Source: Patiria miniata
Lineage: Eukaryota; Echinodermata; Asteroidea; Valvatida; Asterinidae
Assembly: GCF_015706575.1 (NCBI RefSeq)
Contig: NW_024037072.1
Span: 15,253,162-15,317,161 of the forward strand
Direction of reading: 5' to 3'
Length of the DNA stretch: 64,000 nucleotides
Shown here: piece by piece, positions 59,823-64,000 of the stretch
How the letters are laid out: every line of letters begins with the position of its first letter
How positions within the stretch are numbered: the stretch's first letter is position 1
Translations under genes and position numbers: made by a program
Notes under the pieces: model-generated
The model's input: only the letters and a program-made list of their open reading frames with translations
The model's database searches: none
What the model was told of the DNA's origin: nothing

Positions 59823-60489
59823 CCATTGATATTGTTAATTTCATTCTGCATGTGTGGTTCTGTATTTATAATCTTTATTTGGTCTTACCTGAATATGACT
59901 ATTAATAATAATAATAATAATGTGCATTTCTAAATTGCACTATCCACCAATTATTACAATCCCTATAGCAGCACTGAGACATGATTCTCAATAACATTCA
60001 CAAATCAGCAGCAAAACCCCATTCGTTACATACAAATGTTTTTCTTTATTTCTCAAACTCATTCGGAGCTTCTTTTTTAAATCTTTACAGAACAATTCAC
60101 AAGTTTTTTTTTTCACAATCTGTGATGAAATATTTACATATTTGTCAACGGTTCCTCTCCTTCCAGTAACGTCTTATTTACGGGAAAAGAACCAAAGTTT
60201 TACGTTCACTCCAGTCCGTGTTAAAAGTCGGTGCACCAAGCTTCTTGGTATCGCAAGGCAGAATACGGAGAAATAGTCCTCAGTAGCTACCAAAGACTAA
60301 GGTAAATTTTACTCAGAAAACAAACTCAAAAACTGTTGCCAGCTTTAGGCTTGTTGCATGACAAGTAGGGTAAAAAACAAATAAGGTGTGGGCGGGATTT
60401 CGTCAGCCGATGAAAACACCTATTCATTTGCACACCCCGTTTCATCGGGTGCGATGAGTTACCATTCAAGACTGCAGACTCCAGACCCA

Positions 60490-60702
60490 CAGAGTGCGTT
60501 CGAGCATGCTACTCGCGTTTACACGAGTATACTCCTGAGCGCACGAACGACAAGCGCACGAATGACAAGAGAACGACCCGCGGGTTAGCAAGAGTATGCT
60601 CTCCATCATACCGGGAGTATACTCCTGCACCGAGAGTAATGCGCACGCAACATTTTTCTGCACTCGGGAGTAGCAAGAGTAACACGCTCAAACGCACCCA
60701 TA
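60490..60702. mobile_element. MITE with GTGCGTTYGAGC ends
   Basis: AGAGTGCGTTCGAGCATGCT at the left and ACACGCTCAAACGCACCC at the right, with ACTCGCG/GAGTATACTCC words repeated inside. Confidence 0.75.
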
Positions 60703-61160
60703 GAGTTTTAAGGAAATAGGTCTGGGAACTAGACAAGGCAATGTACGAAGCTCTCTGGTGTCCATGCCCATTTACCTATTTCTGAAACATGTTTCTACGT
60801 GTATAACCAAATGCTGTATGACATGTAAATACTTGTAAAAACAAACAAAAAACTCAAAAACACATTGCAGTAAACAAAATACAATAACAAATACTAACCG
60901 CAAACAAATGAAATCGAACAGAACAATGCAAACCAACAGATGAAAACACACCTTGTGTTCTGGACTAGTGCAATAAAAAATCTCAGAAATGTTTTGGTGA
61001 TTTGTTATTTCATTTGGATTTCCTTGTTAAGAGGAAATAAAAAATCTGGTTGTTTCAAAACAAAAGTGTTTATGACAGGAACCCCTGAATGACATAAAAA
61101 TGGTTACAGATGAAATTGAACTTAACCATTCTACTGTGTCTTTGTAATTTTATTTGGACA

Positions 61161-61357
61161 AAATGTTGCAACCTGAAGCCACTTTTTTTCCTTCATATAT
61201 CATCTCAATGAAGGTCAGGCATTGCAAAAATGACGATAAGACATGAATCTGGGACTGAGAAACATTTCCAATTTTGTTAGGAAATACTTAAAAAATTGTC
61301 TTGACTCTCCATAGACTTTCTACACAACCGCTGAAGTGACGTCAGGTTGCAACATTT
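61161..61357. mobile_element. MITE with TTGCAACCTGAC ends
   Basis: Ends are AAATGTTGCAACCTGAAG and ACGTCAGGTTGCAACATTT. The interior GACATGAATCTGGGACTGAG is shared with 18502-18749. Confidence 0.8.
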
Positions 61358-64000
61358 TTTTCCATTTATTTCCCATGCAGTTGTGTATAATCAAATGAAA
61401 TAACGACTTTAACTCAACTGCTGAAAATTATGCATAAATCAATTATCTGTGTACGGCATCCAACTTACGCCGCCCGTTTTAAAAGTGTTGGTACATGCTC
61501 AACCGTTTCCCGAAATTGTTACTCAAATGTTCAAGTCTGTGAAATCCTCATTATGTATACTCGAGCAACTGAAGAGCGCTGCTATTACAATGGTATTCTG
61601 TGTATCATTATATGTACCAAGGCCATACTCCAAGAGCACCAGTTATTTTTCAATAGGAGGAAAGTCGAACATTTTTGTGTTGTGCATTTTCGAATCATTT
61701 AGTCAATCATTTTGTGTCGATGTATTTATTCAAGGTAGCTTACTAGTGGATATTAGACAGATTTTGGGTGATATTCCTCATAATGGCAGGTAATTAACAG
61801 CCGTTCACATTTTACAAAGAAGAAAACCACTTATAAGAAGAAAGTTACATCCAAGATGTTTTTCGTCATCATCTAGAGAGTGCTCACTTTGTTTCCCATG
61901 TTCTGTTTAAAGATGGTATTCACTGGATTGTCGAATATTTGGATATGCGGTATATTTAGCACAGGGCTAAGTAAAACTTATATGTGAATGAAATTAAGCC
62001 TGACATGATTGTGACTGAGAAAAACATATAGGCCTGACATAATTATGGAACTTTTTTTACAGGAAGGACGACCGCAGGAAAAAAAACGAAAAGCACCCCC
62101 AAGAATCTGGGCACGAAAGCAATGTGTTACCTATTGTTCAAATAATCCCTCACTTGGCACTCGTGAGTGTACAGACACGTGCTCAGAGTTGTCTATACAT
62201 TTTGAGCACAGTAATGTCTAGGAACATGACTTTTGTGAGATTTATGTCCAAACCTAAAAAAAACTTGAATCAGTCCTGGAGCAAACGATCAGGTTTAGAC
62301 AACTGAAAAACACAAACGGAACAATGAACAGTACTCTGGCTTGCAACGACCCTCTTTGGGAAAAACTATGTTTGTAACACATGACATGAATGTTTGCCAA
62401 CCAAATACCAAATTCTTTTTTGCTTTTATCTTATAAATTACCGTTGGAAACCCAATGCCATGTTGCAATCCGGGATTTTTACACATTGCTAAAGAACACA
62501 ATGAGAAGTAGCACATGTGTTGGTTGTGATCTCTGTTTCTTGTGGTTGTGGTTCAGGCTTAGAAATGTCGGGGTGTTGGTTTACAGAAAAGGACAAAATA
62601 TAGAGGTAATGGTAGTGTCAATGTGTGCCATAATCGGTAAAGTGTACGTCTTCTACAATACGAAGGGAGTCTCATTCATAGATGCATCAGGTTATGTGCA
62701 CGCCCAACAGGAAAATCTATCAAAATTTACCTTATAAAAATGAGTTCCTGCCAGAAATTTCCCGAAAGACAAAAATTACAACTCTTAATTAGTCTAGCTA
62801 GTGTCCACAACAAAAAGTGTAAGAGAGGGTCACCTCTCCAGTTCCCATAATGCACCGCACACGAAGAGGAAAAAAAATATATATAATATACATATATGTC
62901 ATGATAACTATACAGTAAAGTTGGCAGTACAAAACTTTTTAATAGTAAGTCTTTTACAGTGAACGTAGCCACGTTAATTTTTGTAACATGTACATCAGAG
63001 CTTATAGTTGCCATGGAAAAACAAACAAAAAAAACAAAAGGCAATTCTCTTCAGGGTGTTCAGGTTAGTCTTTTCTCAAGACTTTCCTGATTAATTAGCC
63101 CCAAGACTCTGAGTGCTGTACAGAGAAGTCCCAGATGACTGTTATATGGCTGTGCTACTTGCACAGCTAGAAAACGCCTTTCAAACATTTACACATACAA
63201 CAGCAGTAAAGAAGTGTCATACATAATGTAGGGAGAGAGAAGACAATAAGATACCTGATCTTGCAGTACGACAGTTAAATTTTTTTGTATTGGGAAAAAT
63301 TAAAAATTGAAAGAAAAAAAAAGTCAAGGGACACATTTCTAGCATATTTTCTGTTTAAATATTAGGCCAAAACCAAGCATATGTTTTACTATAATCTTTG
63401 TGGTTTCTTTAGATCAGAAACATTTTTACCCCAAATTATTTATTGGTTTTTTTAATTTAAATTCCTTTAAATCATGCTGGTAGTACTTTGCAAATTTCTG
63501 TTGCAATTACAAGTCTAGTTCCCTGTATTCCTCTCTTCCTCTCAGTCCACGTTGCACAGCATTTCAACTTGAAATTCAATGTCTCATCTCAATTGAAGAA
63601 ATTATTGAGTCATTTAACGGCGAGTCATTTCACAGCAAATCATCCACAACAAAAAAGGGCTCGTAAGAAAAAGACGAAAAAAAAAGTTGCCCCCTGAACG
63701 ACATCACCAAAACTTTGAAGGCACCATACTTCAGTCCGTCCATATGCAGATGCTCTCAAAAACTGACCAATCACAAGGGCTATGGGAAACAAAAAAATGT
63801 TACAATCCCACAAAATCTGGCCGAGTCCAAAACAGGTTCTTAACAGCTAGGGCTACATCTTTTGTCAGCATGTTCCCATGCAGTTGTAACGGGCAAAGTT
63901 CTAGACAATGGCTCGAGATGAAAGATTCGGACCCGGCCTAACTCTTGACTGAGTGGATTAGACTGGCATATATATCTGTCCTTTTCAGATTTCTCTGAGC

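Larger units (their letters stand above)
58307..59840 (+). other. Probable 3' UTR of the glutaredoxin gene
   Basis: AT-rich non-coding sequence follows the TAA stop. Two canonical AATAAA signals lie at 59794-59799 and 59817-59822, after which the base composition changes. The stretch 58490-58690 belongs to the dispersed CAAGTCACAAG-type repeat family. The 3' end is inferred from the signals only. Confidence 0.55.
59841..64000. other. Non-coding right end of the window
   Basis: No reading frame with a recognisable domain or paired splice sites was found. It has an ATA/AATAAT microsatellite (59904-59923), two MITEs (60490-60702 and 61161-61357) and long A-rich/T-rich stretches. The composition would suit the 3' UTR of a minus-strand gene starting beyond 64000; this is a guess. 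Confidence 0.4.

Noticed and set aside
62390-62737. 115-residue frame with hydrophobic stretches
   Set aside because: No domain, no splice context and no biased codon use; consistent with chance in AT-rich sequence.

Overview
The window is animal nuclear DNA: short exons with GT-AG junctions, tRNA-derived SINEs, a 5'-truncated LINE tail and very many short inverted-repeat DNA transposons (MITEs). Gene content and repeat style suggest a highly heterozygous marine invertebrate, perhaps a deuterostome such as an echinoderm, hemichordate or amphioxus; this placement is inference. No bacterial, CRISPR, viral or LTR-element signal was recognised.

Region 1 (1-19654) and region 2 (24511-42967) are two copies of one segment in the same orientation, each holding an eight-exon minus-strand gene for an alpha-arrestin (ARRDC family) with arrestin N and C domains and a proline-rich tail carrying a PPSY motif. 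Copy 1 has an in-frame stop that removes most of the tail. Copy 2 has the full 253-residue last-exon tail but has lost the AG of the exon 7 splice acceptor. The copies also differ by clean transposon insertions, so each gives an empty site for the other. Either this is a recent tandem duplication or two haplotypes were placed end to end by an assembler; the sequence alone cannot decide. The spacer (19655-24510) holds only repeats.

Region 3 (about 43.9-54.7 kb) is a minus-strand, seven-exon gene for a 402-residue GLMP (glycosylated lysosomal membrane protein). Region 4 (56494-58306) is a plus-strand, three-exon gene for a 107-residue dithiol glutaredoxin with a CPYC active site. GLMP and the glutaredoxin are divergent, and most of the 1.8 kb between their start codons is one 1.28 kb transposon. 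From about 59.85 kb to the end there is no recognisable coding sequence.

The most striking non-genic features are: a TTAA-target MITE family with a central palindrome whose arms differ in a compensated way between subfamilies; a 145-bp tandem array packed with nuclear-receptor half-sites in an intron of one arrestin copy only; several MITE families with GGCC-A(n) ends and TTA/TAA target duplications; and an expanding array built on a 10-bp HindIII-like palindrome. The genes do not form an obvious shared pathway, and no wholly new biological system was found.
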